Below are positions 37,102 through 45,648 of a stretch of DNA of 61,151 bases, piece by piece (position 1 is the first letter of the stretch; every line of letters begins with the position of its first letter). The DNA is from Phycisphaerales bacterium (GTDB lineage Bacteria; Planctomycetota; Phycisphaerae; UBA1845). Location: contig JACKHH010000022.1 of NCBI GenBank assembly GCA_020639095.1, positions 1 through 61,151 on the forward strand, written 5' to 3'. The translations under genes were made by a program, and so were the position numbers. The notes beneath the pieces were generated by a model. The model saw nothing but the letters and a program-made list of their open reading frames with translations. It made no database searches and had not been told where the DNA came from.

Positions 37102-37204
37102 TCCGGCGCTCGCACCTTCGCGAGGTTATTCTGCTTCCGGAATTTGTAAAGGAACGCCCGGCAGATAAGCTGCATTATTCGCGACCCACCCTGCCCCAGG
37201 GGCT

Positions 37205-37690
37205 ATGGTGACGCGCGGCGATCGGAGTTTGCGGACCATGGGCGGCAGCGAGCGAAGTTGGCACATCCGGTGGCGACCCACCGTGACCATGCGGACGCGA
37301 CTGGCTGCGGCTGCGGGCATGTGGACCATCGTCGGCTGCGTGCTTGCGACCGTGGGCGTTCGCTGGGTGATCATCTCGCGAAGTCGTGTCGTGGTCGTTG
37401 TCTCTGCGCTCGTCGCCGCAGGCGTCGCGGGCGTGCTCAAATCGCGTTTCATCCTGCGAAAAACGGCATCGCGGACGACCGCGCGCATCGTCGAACAAGG
37501 CGACGATCGTTGCCTGGGCGGATTCCTCTCGTGGAAGTCGTGGCTGGTCGTCGCGGCGATGGCGACATTCGGGCGAGTGCTTCGCGGCTCGGGTATGCCG
37601 CTGCTTTGGCTTGGCGTCATCTATGAAGCCGTCGGCATTGGGCTCGCGTTCACGTCGATCGATCTGTGGCGCACTCACCACAAGTTGTAA
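37205..37690 (+). CDS. Small integral membrane protein, unknown function
   Basis: The product has 161 residues with about four hydrophobic helices: MWTIVGCVLATVGVRWVII, VVVVSALVAAGVAGVL, SWLVVAAMATFGRVL and PLLWLGVIYEAVGIGLAF. A basic stretch separates the second and third. The layout looks like a small conserved hypothetical family. It is divergent from the ClC gene (about 100-base gap) and convergent with the HtrA gene (31 bases between stops). The start is not fixed; the ATG at 37238 is an alternative. Confidence 0.7.
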   Translation: MVTRGDRSLRTMGGSERSWHIRWRPTVTMRTRLAAAAGMWTIVGCVLATVGVRWVIISRSRVVVVVSALVAAGVAGVLKSRFILRKTASRTTARIVEQGDDRCLGGFLSWKSWLVVAAMATFGRVLRGSGMPLLWLGVIYEAVGIGLAFTSIDLWRTHHKL

Positions 37691-37721
37691 CGCGTGCGTC
37701 ACATGTAGCAGCCGCACGGTG

Positions 37722-38921
37722 TTACCGGTCGCGCGACATGACCCTGGGCTGCTCCGCGACCGCCTGCAACGTCACCGGTACTTCGACGCGTTTGCCCTCG
37801 CGTTCGATCGCCACTTTCACCGTGTCACCAACGTGATGTTCCTTGAGCGCGTCGGCGAGTTGCGCGTTGTACGCAATCCGCGCTCCATCGACTCCGACGA
37901 TCACGTCACCCAGGGCAATGCCTTCGCGCCCCTCCGTAATCGGGCGCAGCCCCGCCAGTTCCGCACCGCTGCCGGCGCTCACCCCGGTGATGACCAGACC
38001 GTCGATGCCCCAGCGTCGCGCCCACGCATCGGGCGCGAGGATGACACCGAGTCCCGGCTTGATGACTTTGCCGTGCGCGATGAGCTGCGGGACAACGGAA
38101 TTGATCGTATCGACAGGCACGGCGAATCCGATGCCCGCGCTGCTGCCCGATTGGCTGTAGATCGCGGTGTTGATGCCGATGAGCCTACCCGCACTGTCGA
38201 GCAGCGGACCACCGCTGTTGCCCGGGTTGATCGCGGCATCGGTCTGGATCACGCCGCTGATCGTATCGCCAGTGACAGCGCGAATCTCGCGATTGAGCGC
38301 GCTGACGATGCCCGTCGTGAAGGTGAAGTCGAGACCGTACGGATTGCCGATTGCAAACACGCGCTGGCCGACGCGCAGATCGTTTGACGTGCCGACGGTG
38401 ATCGGGTGCAACTCGGCGTCGGGCGCTTCGATTTGCAGCACGGCAAGATCGTTGTCCGGCCAGACGCCGATGATCTCGGCTTCGTAGTGCGTGTTGTCCG
38501 GCAGCGTCACCGTCGCGCCCGTCCCGCCGCGAAACGCTTCCTGAATCACGTGGAAGTTCGTCACGATGTGGCCCTGCGCATCCCACACAAAGCCTGAACC
38601 GGTGCCCGACTCGACAACGCCGCCATCCACATAACCGAACAGCGTTCGGCGCACCGTGCGCACGAGCGGACTGACGTAGACCACCGACGGCGAGCAACGC
38701 TCGAAGAGTTCGATGGTGCTTTTCTCATCCGCCGCCAGATCACCGCGCGCAGTCACCGGCCGCGGCGACGCGCTGGGGCGATCGGCACTGAGCGCGCGCT
38801 GCCCAAAACGCAGCGACGCGAAGACCAGCAGTCCGCTGCTCACCACCAGGAGGACGAGCGGTGCGACGGAGCGGCGCTGCGGGGGCGCGGCGGGTTCATG
38901 GTGGTTGGGGAATTGCGTCAC
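37722..38921 (-). CDS. HtrA/DegP-type serine protease with PDZ domain
   Basis: The 399-residue product starts with GTG at 38921; GGGAGG lies eight bases upstream. One N-terminal membrane helix (VLLVVSSGLLVFASL) anchors it. The trypsin-like domain has the catalytic triad His124 (TNFHV), Asp158 (DNDLAVL) and Ser236 (GNSGGPL). A single PDZ domain follows (about 290-385; GIALGDVIVGVDG). HtrA proteases degrade or regulate misfolded envelope proteins and can cleave anti-sigma factors. With one PDZ and an anchor it is DegS-like in layout. It is divergent from the IleRS-like gene. Confidence 0.92.
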   Translation of the reverse strand: MTQFPNHHEPAAPPQRRSVAPLVLLVVSSGLLVFASLRFGQRALSADRPSASPRPVTARGDLAADEKSTIELFERCSPSVVYVSPLVRTVRRTLFGYVDGGVVESGTGSGFVWDAQGHIVTNFHVIQEAFRGGTGATVTLPDNTHYEAEIIGVWPDNDLAVLQIEAPDAELHPITVGTSNDLRVGQRVFAIGNPYGLDFTFTTGIVSALNREIRAVTGDTISGVIQTDAAINPGNSGGPLLDSAGRLIGINTAIYSQSGSSAGIGFAVPVDTINSVVPQLIAHGKVIKPGLGVILAPDAWARRWGIDGLVITGVSAGSGAELAGLRPITEGREGIALGDVIVGVDGARIAYNAQLADALKEHHVGDTVKVAIEREGKRVEVPVTLQAVAEQPRVMSRDR

Positions 38922-39144
38922 CTGTTTAACCTCCCGGCCTGACGTGCGTTGGTACGTCTACAAAGCTCTGCCATGCAGAAGAATACGCCGCAAGACGCTA
39001 TATGACCGACGATCTCCCGCCGACAAGGGCAGCACGATTTACCGATAAAACCATAACCTCAGTGATGACAGCATATTACGTCACGACCCGGCGATGTGCA
39101 ATCTTGCATGATCGGTGTCCACGTATCGCAAAGCCACGCGCAAC

Positions 39145-39226
39145 GGGTGGCACGGTCTGACGAAGTCAGGCCGTGGGGGCATCGAGGATCGACCACGGCC
39201 TTGCTGCGCAATACCGTGCCACCCCG
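39145..39226. repeat. Composite palindromic element, family B, copy 1
   Basis: Two hairpins, CACGGTCTGA...TCAGGCCGTG (39151-39175) and CACGGCCTTGC...ATACCGTG (39194-39218), are enclosed by GGGTGGCACGG and CCGTGCCACCC. The whole unit appears inverted at 54582-54674 with a different centre. Confidence 0.85.
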
Positions 39227-39267
39227 GCGCGGAAACGCCGGCCCCCCCGGACCCACACCCACCCGCG

Positions 39268-39296
39268 TTCACAACATTTGGCTGACGGACTATATT
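39268..39296 (+). promoter_or_regulatory. Probable promoter of the IleRS-like gene
   Basis: TTCACA (39268-39273), a 17-base spacer and TATATT (39291-39296) each match the sigma70 consensus at five of six positions, the best pair in the window. The ATG is 64 bases downstream of the -10 box. Confidence 0.55.
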
Positions 39297-39359
39297 GCGG
39301 GGCTTGATTGCGCAAGGGCGGTTTGGCCAGGCAACCGGCGACAAGCCGGAGGAGTGACG

Positions 39360-42300
39360 ATGGCGTTCGAGAAAGTCGATACGCGGGTGGATTTCCCGGC
39401 ATTGGAGCGGCAGACGCTGCGCTTCTGGGACGAGGTGCAGGCATTTGAGAAGCTGCGCGCAAAGAACGCGGGCAAACCGCGCTGGTCATTCCTCGACGGC
39501 CCGATTACCGCCAACAACCCGATGGGCGTGCATCACGCGTGGGGGCGGACCTACAAGGACGCCTTCTGCCGCTACTTCGCCGCGACCGGACACGAGCTGC
39601 GCTATCAGAACGGGTTCGACTGCCAGGGCCTCTGGGTCGAGGTCGAGGTCGAACGCGAACTCAACCTGCACACCAAGAAAGACATCGAACGCGTCGGACT
39701 CGAGAAGTTCACCGAAGCGTGCAAGGCTCGCGTGAACAAGTACGCCGGCATCCAGAGCGAACAGTCCAAGCGACTCGGCTATTGGATGGACTGGAACAAT
39801 TCGTACTTCACGATGGCCGACGAGAACAACTACACCATCTGGACCTTCCTGAAGAAGTGTCACGAGTTGGGATATCTCTACAAGGGCACGGACGTGATGC
39901 CCTGGTCGGGAAAGGCTGGCTGCGCGTATTCGCACATGGAGATCGCCGAGGGACGCAAGCTCGTCACGCACACTGCCGTGTTCGTGCGCTTCCCCTTGCG
40001 CGGTAGGGAAAACGAGTACCTCCTGGTCTGGACGACGACGCCGTGGACGCTCACCTCGAACACGGGCTGCGCGGTGAATGGCGATCTCAAGTACGTCAAA
40101 CTGAAGACCAAACGCGACGGCGCAACTTATTACTTCGCCGAGGAAAACCTCAACTACAAGCGTCTTGAGAAGGAGTTCAAGGAAGGGTTCAGCGGTAAGC
40201 CCTGGCCCGCGGACACGCCCAAGCTCAAGACGATCCACCAGATTCTCAACGAGCAAGGCGGCTATGAAATCCTCGGAACGGTCAAGGGCAGCGAGATGGT
40301 CGGCTGGACCTATGACGGACCGTTCGACGAACTTGCTGCGCAGCAGCACCGCGGCGGATTCACCGAACCGCTCGAGATGATTCCGCCCGAACAGCGCGAC
40401 TGGCCCAGCGGCGCCGAAGGCCACCGCGTCTTCGACCCTGGGAAAACCAGCAAAGGCGAAGCCTACGTCGTCGCGGGCGAGGGTACCGGCATCGTCCACT
40501 CCGCGCCGGGTTGCGGTGACGTCGACCATGGGTGGGGTGTCGAGCACAAGCTCGTCGGCATCGCCCCGCTCAACGACGAAGCCAGATTCATCGACGGTTT
40601 TGGCGAACTCAGCGGCAAGCGCGCCACCGATCCCGACACGGTCGAGTGGATTCTCGCGAATCTCAAGGAAAAGGGTCTGCTCGTCGCGGCTGAGAAGTAT
40701 CCGCACATCTACCCGCATTGCTGGCGGACCGGCGATGAACTCGTCTTCCGCCTCGTGGATGAGTGGTACATCTCGATGGACTGGCGCGAGGAGATCAAGA
40801 AAACGGCGCAGCAGGTGACCTGGTTGCCCGCAGCCATGCGCGGACAGGAACGTGAGCTTGACTGGCTCACCACCATGCGCGACTGGATGATCTCGAAGAA
40901 GCGTTACTGGGGCCTCGCGCTGCCCATTTGGGAATGCCAGAAGTGCGGGCACTTCGACGTCATCGGCGGATACGACGAACTGAAGGAGCGCGCGGTCGCC
41001 GGCTGGGAGCAGTTCGAGGGCAACACGCCGCACCGCCCGTACGTGGACGCGGTGAAGATCAAGTGCGCCAAGTGCGGCAACATGGAAGTCTCGCGCATCC
41101 CCGATGTTGGAAATCCCTGGCTCGACGCCGGCATCGTGGCGTACTCGACGACGCACTACAACTCGAACCGTGAATACTGGGACAAGTGGATCCCAGCCGA
41201 CATGATCACCGAGTGCTTCCCCGGACAGTTCCGCAACTGGTTCTACGCGATCCTCGCGATGAGCACGATGATGGAACTGGGCAACGACAAGCCGCGCCCG
41301 CCGTTCAAGACGCTGCTCGGTCACGCGCTCGTACTCAACGAAGAGCGGCAGGCGATGCACAAGTCCGACGGCACCGCGATCTGGTTCGAAGAGGCAGCCG
41401 AGCAGCTTGGCGTGGATACCATGCGCTGGATGTACTGCGCCCAGCCGCCCATCATGGACCTCGCGTTCGGCACGCGTCACCCCGGCGAGGAAGTCACGAT
41501 CAACGGCGACGACGGCGTTGAGATAACCCATACGGTTGACGGCGTACGACTTTGCCGGGTGACGTCGGGCCCCGCGGACGAGACGCGTCGGCAGGTGATC
41601 ATCCCGCTGTGGAACACGTATGCGTTCTTCTGCAACTACGCCCGGCTCGATGGGTTCGACCCGCTTGCCGCTCAGGTTCCGCTCGCGGATCGACAGGACA
41701 TCGACCGCTGGATTCTCTCCGACTTGCAGCTCGTGATTCGCGAAGCGCGGCAAGACTTCGAAGCCTTCGACCTCCCGCCGGTGTGCCAGCGCATCCAACG
41801 GTTCATCGAAGACCTGAGCACGTGGTATGTGCGGCGAAACCGGCGGCGCTTCTGGCGCGGCGCGAGCGCGGGCGACACCGACAAGCTCGCAGCCTATCAA
41901 ACGCTCTACGAAGTGCTGAGCAAGCTGGTCGAGTTGATGGCGCCGATTCTGCCCTTCGTCACTGAGTCGATGTACCAGAACCTCGTGGCGCGGCAAGTTG
42001 CGGGCGCCCCCGAGAGCATCCACCTTGTGGATTATCCGGAAGCGGACGACGCCAAGATCGATGCCGGTTTGTCCGAACGGATGGCCGCCCTGCTGCGCAT
42101 CGTGTCGCTGGCGCGGTCGGCGCGGGCGGCGTCGAAGCTCAAGGTGCGCCAGCCGCTCGCCCAGGTGCTGGTCAAACCCGGCAGCGAGGTCGAGCGCGAT
42201 GCCGTGAAGCAGTTTGAAGCCCACGTGCTGGAAGAGCTCAACATCAAAGCCGTAAACCTCGCGGAAAACGTGGACGATTTGCTGTCCACGACCGTCGAGT

Positions 42301-42821
42301 TGAACAAGAAGGTTGCGGGCAAGAAGCTCGGCAAGCAACTGCCCGCCGTGCAGAAGGCGCTCGCCGAGATGAACGCAACCGAAGTGGCTGCCACCTTCGC
42401 CAAGGGCGACAACGTACACGTCGCGGCTGATGGCGCGACGGTCACGCTGGAGCCGGAGGATGTCGTGATTTCCCAATCGGCGGGCGATGATTGGTCAGTG
42501 GTGGTTGACGGCGCGACGGTCGTGCTGGTCGACAAGCGGCTGACCGAGTCGCTCAAGCAGGAAGGCGTGGCCCGCGACATCGTCCGCAACGTCCAGAACC
42601 TGCGCAAAGACGCCGATTTCAACATCGAAGACCGCATCAAACTGAGCGTGCAAACAGACGACGCGGAAGTGTCAGCCGCGGTGGCTGCGTTCCGCGATTA
42701 CATCTGCGCCGAAACGCTCGCGGACACGTTCACGGAATCTGCACTTGCCGGCGGTGACGCGAACACCAGCAAGATCAACCTGGACGGCGCGAACGTGGTT
42801 CTGCAAGTCGAACGCGCGTAG
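39360..42821 (+). CDS. ileS: Class I aminoacyl-tRNA synthetase, IleRS-like, with altered signatures
   Basis: This encodes 1153 residues from ATG 39360; GGAGGAG lies six bases upstream and upstream in-frame ATGs fall in repeat DNA. Length and domain order fit IleRS: Rossmann core, editing insertion (about 190-400), zinc-like CQKCG...CAKCG insertion, stem and anticodon-binding domain. The HIGH motif aligned to GPPYANGDIHIGHA reads GPITANNPMGVHHA, so HIGH is GVHH (56-59). The KMSKS position reads AMHKSD. WSGKAGCAYSHMEIAEG and the FRNWFYAILAMS region are also family-like. The enzyme should charge tRNA-Ile; the altered signatures mean a closely related specificity (Val, Leu) or a distinct IleRS clade must be considered. 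Confidence 0.85.
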   Translation: MAFEKVDTRVDFPALERQTLRFWDEVQAFEKLRAKNAGKPRWSFLDGPITANNPMGVHHAWGRTYKDAFCRYFAATGHELRYQNGFDCQGLWVEVEVERELNLHTKKDIERVGLEKFTEACKARVNKYAGIQSEQSKRLGYWMDWNNSYFTMADENNYTIWTFLKKCHELGYLYKGTDVMPWSGKAGCAYSHMEIAEGRKLVTHTAVFVRFPLRGRENEYLLVWTTTPWTLTSNTGCAVNGDLKYVKLKTKRDGATYYFAEENLNYKRLEKEFKEGFSGKPWPADTPKLKTIHQILNEQGGYEILGTVKGSEMVGWTYDGPFDELAAQQHRGGFTEPLEMIPPEQRDWPSGAEGHRVFDPGKTSKGEAYVVAGEGTGIVHSAPGCGDVDHGWGVEHKLVGIAPLNDEARFIDGFGELSGKRATDPDTVEWILANLKEKGLLVAAEKYPHIYPHCWRTGDELVFRLVDEWYISMDWREEIKKTAQQVTWLPAAMRGQERELDWLTTMRDWMISKKRYWGLALPIWECQKCGHFDVIGGYDELKERAVAGWEQFEGNTPHRPYVDAVKIKCAKCGNMEVSRIPDVGNPWLDAGIVAYSTTHYNSNREYWDKWIPADMITECFPGQFRNWFYAILAMSTMMELGNDKPRPPFKTLLGHALVLNEERQAMHKSDGTAIWFEEAAEQLGVDTMRWMYCAQPPIMDLAFGTRHPGEEVTINGDDGVEITHTVDGVRLCRVTSGPADETRRQVIIPLWNTYAFFCNYARLDGFDPLAAQVPLADRQDIDRWILSDLQLVIREARQDFEAFDLPPVCQRIQRFIEDLSTWYVRRNRRRFWRGASAGDTDKLAAYQTLYEVLSKLVELMAPILPFVTESMYQNLVARQVAGAPESIHLVDYPEADDAKIDAGLSERMAALLRIVSLARSARAASKLKVRQPLAQVLVKPGSEVERDAVKQFEAHVLEELNIKAVNLAENVDDLLSTTVELNKKVAGKKLGKQLPAVQKALAEMNATEVAATFAKGDNVHVAADGATVTLEPEDVVISQSAGDDWSVVVDGATVVLVDKRLTESLKQEGVARDIVRNVQNLRKDADFNIEDRIKLSVQTDDAEVSAAVAAFRDYICAETLADTFTESALAGGDANTSKINLDGANVVLQVERA

Positions 42822-42844
42822 CGTGAGCGTCGCCCGCCAGTTCA

Positions 42845-42900
42845 TTGTGGTGCAGGCATCCTGCCTGCAAGTAGGGTGGGCATTGCCCACCACCTGCACC
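42845..42900. repeat. Composite palindromic element of families C and D
   Basis: TTGTGGTGCAGGCATCCTGC (from 42845), a family D half, runs directly into the family C palindrome GGTGGGCATTGCCCACC (42875-42891) and then CCTGCACC, which pairs with GGTGCAGG at 42849-42856. It lies directly after the IleRS-like gene. Confidence 0.8.
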
Positions 42901-42912
42901 TGCCGACACTGG

Positions 42913-43254
42913 ATGAACACCATGCCGCCTGCCGGCTCGAGATGCTGTCCATTCTGCGGAAAAGCGCCTTTGCCGCCGCCCGCGCCACCGATTGGCGTGT
43001 TCGACTGCATGCAGTGCGGAGAACGGTTATGGTTTTTCGGTATCAGCGGGCAGCCCACCTGCTTTGCATATAAGCACGCTGATCTCTACAAGGCGTTCCT
43101 TAACAGTCAAGGAATTCGCAACTTGCGTGATGTCGAAGTGTTGATGGTAAATTCCGAGTGGGAATGGGAGCCCGACGCGGACAGCCTTGACAAAATCGAG
43201 TTACTGTCGGAAATGGACGACGAGTTGGAATCGGTCCTGCGTGGGAAACTGTAA
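42913..43254 (+). CDS. Small zinc-ribbon protein with an acidic DSLDKIEL tail
   Basis: This encodes 113 residues from ATG 42913 or 110 from 42922. The longer frame reads through repeat DNA and is rejected. Cysteine pairs CCPFCG and CMQCG form a zinc ribbon, followed by a hydrophobic stretch, a short domain, and an acidic end. ADSLDKIELLSEMDDELE resembles the phosphopantetheine motif (DSLD/x/x/EL) of acyl carrier proteins, but the helix after it is very short and no ACP-like start is seen. The function is unknown and the motif may be coincidence. Confidence 0.6.
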   Translation: MNTMPPAGSRCCPFCGKAPLPPPAPPIGVFDCMQCGERLWFFGISGQPTCFAYKHADLYKAFLNSQGIRNLRDVEVLMVNSEWEWEPDADSLDKIELLSEMDDELESVLRGKL

Positions 43255-43260
43255 CTTGTC

Positions 43261-43338
43261 AGCGTGCAGGGTGGGCACTGCTCACCGCATGCTGCTTCGC
43301 CGTGTACTTCTGGTGGGCGGTGCCCACCCTACAACGCT
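43261..43338. repeat. Family C palindrome pair
   Basis: AGCGTGCAGGGTGGGCA (43262-43278) and TGCCCACCCTACAACGCT (43321-43338) are near-perfect inverted repeats. They enclose small hairpins such as GGTGGGCGGTGCCCACC (43312-43328). Confidence 0.75.
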
Positions 43339-43350
43339 GGTCAGGTCGCT

Positions 43351-44223
43351 ATGACGTATGCCTTGATCATCATTGGCGTGTTGTTTGTCGGCTACTTCGT
43401 CGTACTTCCGCTGATTGCCGCGCGGATGTTCTCTGCCTCCGCGTCGCCGACCGCACAATACTGCCAGAGCTCGCGGTCCGACCTCCCTCCGATGTACCCG
43501 GCTCCCCCGCGTCACGCCGAGGCGTTCTTCGACCTCATCGAGGAGGAGCTCGCGGAGATTGAGTTTCGCCCATTGGCGTGGGTAATGGCCCTCAAGGTCG
43601 TGTCGAACTCCGACACATACATCGCGCTGTTCGAGCGGCCGAGCACCCGTGACTACGCTGCCGCCATCGTCTGCGTCAGCATGGTCCAGCCGGCCAACGA
43701 GATCCGCAACTACTCCGTCAACTTCGCGTGTTCGTCGCCGGATAAGTACTCTTGGGAAACAACCAATGTCGTGCAGCCCGCCGGTTTTCCGAAGCTTCCG
43801 GGAAAAACGACCTATCGCTTTCCCGGATTGGGTGACCTGCGATTGTTGTACGAGATGCACACAGCCCTCTCACGACGCGACGGTGCGGGCACGCAGCGCG
43901 CAACGGCCGGGCCGGACTGGGTGGGTGACGTCGTGAACGATATGGTCCGCGAGTATCAGAAAATCGTCGCGTGCGGCTACTACTATCTCGACGACTCGGG
44001 CACCCGGTATCGTTTGCGACTTCGCGCGATTCCGTACTGCGTGATCGGGCTGCTCTGGCCGATCAACCGGATTCGTCTCCGCCTGCTGCGCCGCAAAGCG
44101 CTCGCCTTGCTCGCCAGCGAAGGACATCACGCCGGCTATGAACCGCGGAAATACGAAGCCGACATCGCCAAACGCATGCTGATGCTCTGGCCCTATCCGC
44201 CAACGCACCCCGAATTCGACTAG
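43351..44223 (+). CDS. Membrane-anchored protein of unknown function
   Basis: This encodes 290 residues from ATG 43351; the frame upstream is repeat DNA. An N-terminal membrane helix (YALIIIGVLFVGYFVVLPLIAA) is followed by a soluble domain with no recognised motif. A second hydrophobic segment lies near residue 230 (IPYCVIGLLWPIN), followed by a basic helix (RIRLRLLRRK). No enzymatic signature is seen. It is bounded on both sides by palindromic repeats, with dprA 191 bases downstream on the same strand. Confidence 0.65.
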   Translation: MTYALIIIGVLFVGYFVVLPLIAARMFSASASPTAQYCQSSRSDLPPMYPAPPRHAEAFFDLIEEELAEIEFRPLAWVMALKVVSNSDTYIALFERPSTRDYAAAIVCVSMVQPANEIRNYSVNFACSSPDKYSWETTNVVQPAGFPKLPGKTTYRFPGLGDLRLLYEMHTALSRRDGAGTQRATAGPDWVGDVVNDMVREYQKIVACGYYYLDDSGTRYRLRLRAIPYCVIGLLWPINRIRLRLLRRKALALLASEGHHAGYEPRKYEADIAKRMLMLWPYPPTHPEFD

Positions 44224-44229
44224 TGGACC

Positions 44230-44375
44230 GTAGGGTGGGCATTGCCCGCCATTGGTCTTATTGTGGTGCAGGCATCTTGCCTGCATGTGCAGCCAAGATG
44301 GCTGCACCACAAGGATAGGCTTGGTCACTGCATCTTGCGTTGTCGTTCAATGGTGGTGGGCGGTGCCCACCCTAC
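44230..44375. repeat. Family C element containing a nested family D element
   Basis: The outer arms GTAGGGTGGGCATTGCCC... (from 44230) and ...GGGCGGTGCCCACCCTAC (to 44375) are inverted copies. Between them sits a complete 52-bp D element (44261-44312) whose own ends TTGTGGTGCAG and CTGCACCACAA are exact inverted repeats. This looks like one element inserted in another. Confidence 0.8.
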
Positions 44376-44414
44376 TTTGCTTGGGCTGCCATCCGTGGTA
44401 TTGTGATTTCCGCT

Positions 44415-45560
44415 ATGGTCATCTCCGACATCGGGCGACAATACCTGCGACTCCACCTGGCGGACGCGATCGGCCCGGTGCTGCTCGGCCGGTTGATCAA
44501 ACACTTCGGCACCGTCGACGCCATCCTCGGCGCATCCATGGCACAACTCACCGAAGTCGAGGGGATCGGCGAGCGGCGGGCGCGCAGCGTGTTCGAATCA
44601 CGCGACGCATCCGCCGTCGAACGCGAAATCGAAAAGTGCGCGTCAACCGGCGCGCGGATCATCTGCTGGGAAGATCCGGAATACCCCCAGCCGCTGCGCC
44701 ACTGCGACGATCCGCCAATCTGCCTTTACGTGCGCGGTACGCTGACGGCTGAGGATTCCGTCGCGGTGGCCATCGTCGGTTCGCGCAAGAGCAGCCGGTA
44801 TGGCTACGACCAGGCGCGGCGCTTCGGCGCGCTGCTTGCCGGCGCGGGGTTCACTGTGGTGTCCGGCCTCGCGCGCGGCGTGGACAGCTACGCCCATGAA
44901 GGTGCGCTCAGCGCCGGCGGGCGTACGGTGGCGGTGCTTGGCAGCGGAGTCGACAAGATCTATCCGCCCGAACACGTCGACCTCGCGGAACGCATCACAC
45001 ACGCGGGTGCGGTCATCAGCGAAGACCCGCTGGGCAGCCCGCCGACGGCGGACTCGTTCCCCAGGCGGAACCGCATCATCGCGGGAATGTGCCTCGGCGT
45101 GCTGGTGGTTGAAGCGTCGAAGCGCAGCGGCGCACTGATCACCGCTCGGTTGGCCAGCGAGTACAACCGCGAAGTCTTCGCCATCCCCGGACGCGTGGAC
45201 ACGCCGACAGCCTACGGGCCGAACGATCTGATCCGCAAAGGCGCAGCCAAGCTGGTCGCCGGACTGGAGGACATTCTCGACGAACTCGGCGATGCCGGGA
45301 AAACCATGGGAGCAGTCCCCAGCCAACCGGACCAAGTCAAAAGCAAATCAGGCGATACCGCGAACAAGATCGCAGCCGCTCTCACCGACAACGAGCGTGC
45401 CATCCTGAACTGCCTGGGCTCGGACGAACTTCACATTGACGAGATCGCAAACCGCAGCAAAGTCCCCCACCCGAAGACCATGTCAGCGCTGACCATGTTG
45501 CAACTCAAAGGCGCTATCATCGCGCTCCCAGGAAGCCGGTTCGCGCGGCGGCGAGATTGA
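44415..45560 (+). CDS. dprA: DNA-processing protein DprA (Smf)
   Basis: This encodes 381 residues from ATG 44415; the longer frame (44340) reads repeat DNA. The N-terminal helix-hairpin-helix region (TEVEGIGERRARSV) precedes the Rossmann core (VAIVGSRKSSRYGYDQARRF, GLARGVDSYAHEGAL, VLGSGVDKIYPPEH, EDPLGSPP and FPRRNRIIAG). A short C-terminal winged-helix-like region completes it. DprA loads RecA on incoming single-stranded DNA in transformation. The family is near universal, so its presence alone does not prove competence. A weak ribosome binding site is seen. Confidence 0.93.
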   Translation: MVISDIGRQYLRLHLADAIGPVLLGRLIKHFGTVDAILGASMAQLTEVEGIGERRARSVFESRDASAVEREIEKCASTGARIICWEDPEYPQPLRHCDDPPICLYVRGTLTAEDSVAVAIVGSRKSSRYGYDQARRFGALLAGAGFTVVSGLARGVDSYAHEGALSAGGRTVAVLGSGVDKIYPPEHVDLAERITHAGAVISEDPLGSPPTADSFPRRNRIIAGMCLGVLVVEASKRSGALITARLASEYNREVFAIPGRVDTPTAYGPNDLIRKGAAKLVAGLEDILDELGDAGKTMGAVPSQPDQVKSKSGDTANKIAAALTDNERAILNCLGSDELHIDEIANRSKVPHPKTMSALTMLQLKGAIIALPGSRFARRRD

Positions 45561-45588
45561 TGCAAGTGACGGGCATGCAAATGACGTC

Positions 45589-45619
45589 CACGGACAAGCG
45601 GAGCTTGTCCGTGCCACCC
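45589..45619. repeat. Family A palindrome (CACGGACAAGC...GCTTGTCCGTG)
   Basis: CACGGACAAGC-GGA-GCTTGTCCGTG followed by CCACCC lies between the convergent ends of dprA and the ABC exporter. Confidence 0.8.
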
Positions 45620-45648
45620 AGGTGGTACTTTTGCTCAATTCGGAGGGA

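Larger units (their letters stand above)
38922..39359. other. Divergent intergenic region between HtrA and IleRS-like genes
   Basis: These 438 bases hold the composite palindrome at 39145-39226 and the promoter at 39268-39296. No T-box or other riboswitch hallmark was recognised, and no gene is supported. Confidence 0.7.

Noticed and set aside
38922..39359. T-box riboswitch upstream of the IleRS-like gene
   Set aside because: No conserved T-box sequence or terminator/antiterminator pair was recognised; T-boxes are mainly known from Firmicutes and a few other groups.
39096..39359. Upstream extension of the IleRS-like frame by 88 codons
   Set aside because: The extension is translated repeat DNA; GGAGGAG just before ATG 39360 fixes the start.
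39486..42476. 996-codon frame antisense to the IleRS-like gene
   Set aside because: In GC-rich coding DNA the antisense of a long gene is often open. This one has no recognisable domain and the + strand has clear synthetase motifs.
42745..42912. Upstream extension of the zinc-ribbon mini-protein
   Set aside because: It overlaps the end of the IleRS-like gene in another frame and then reads through a C/D palindrome.
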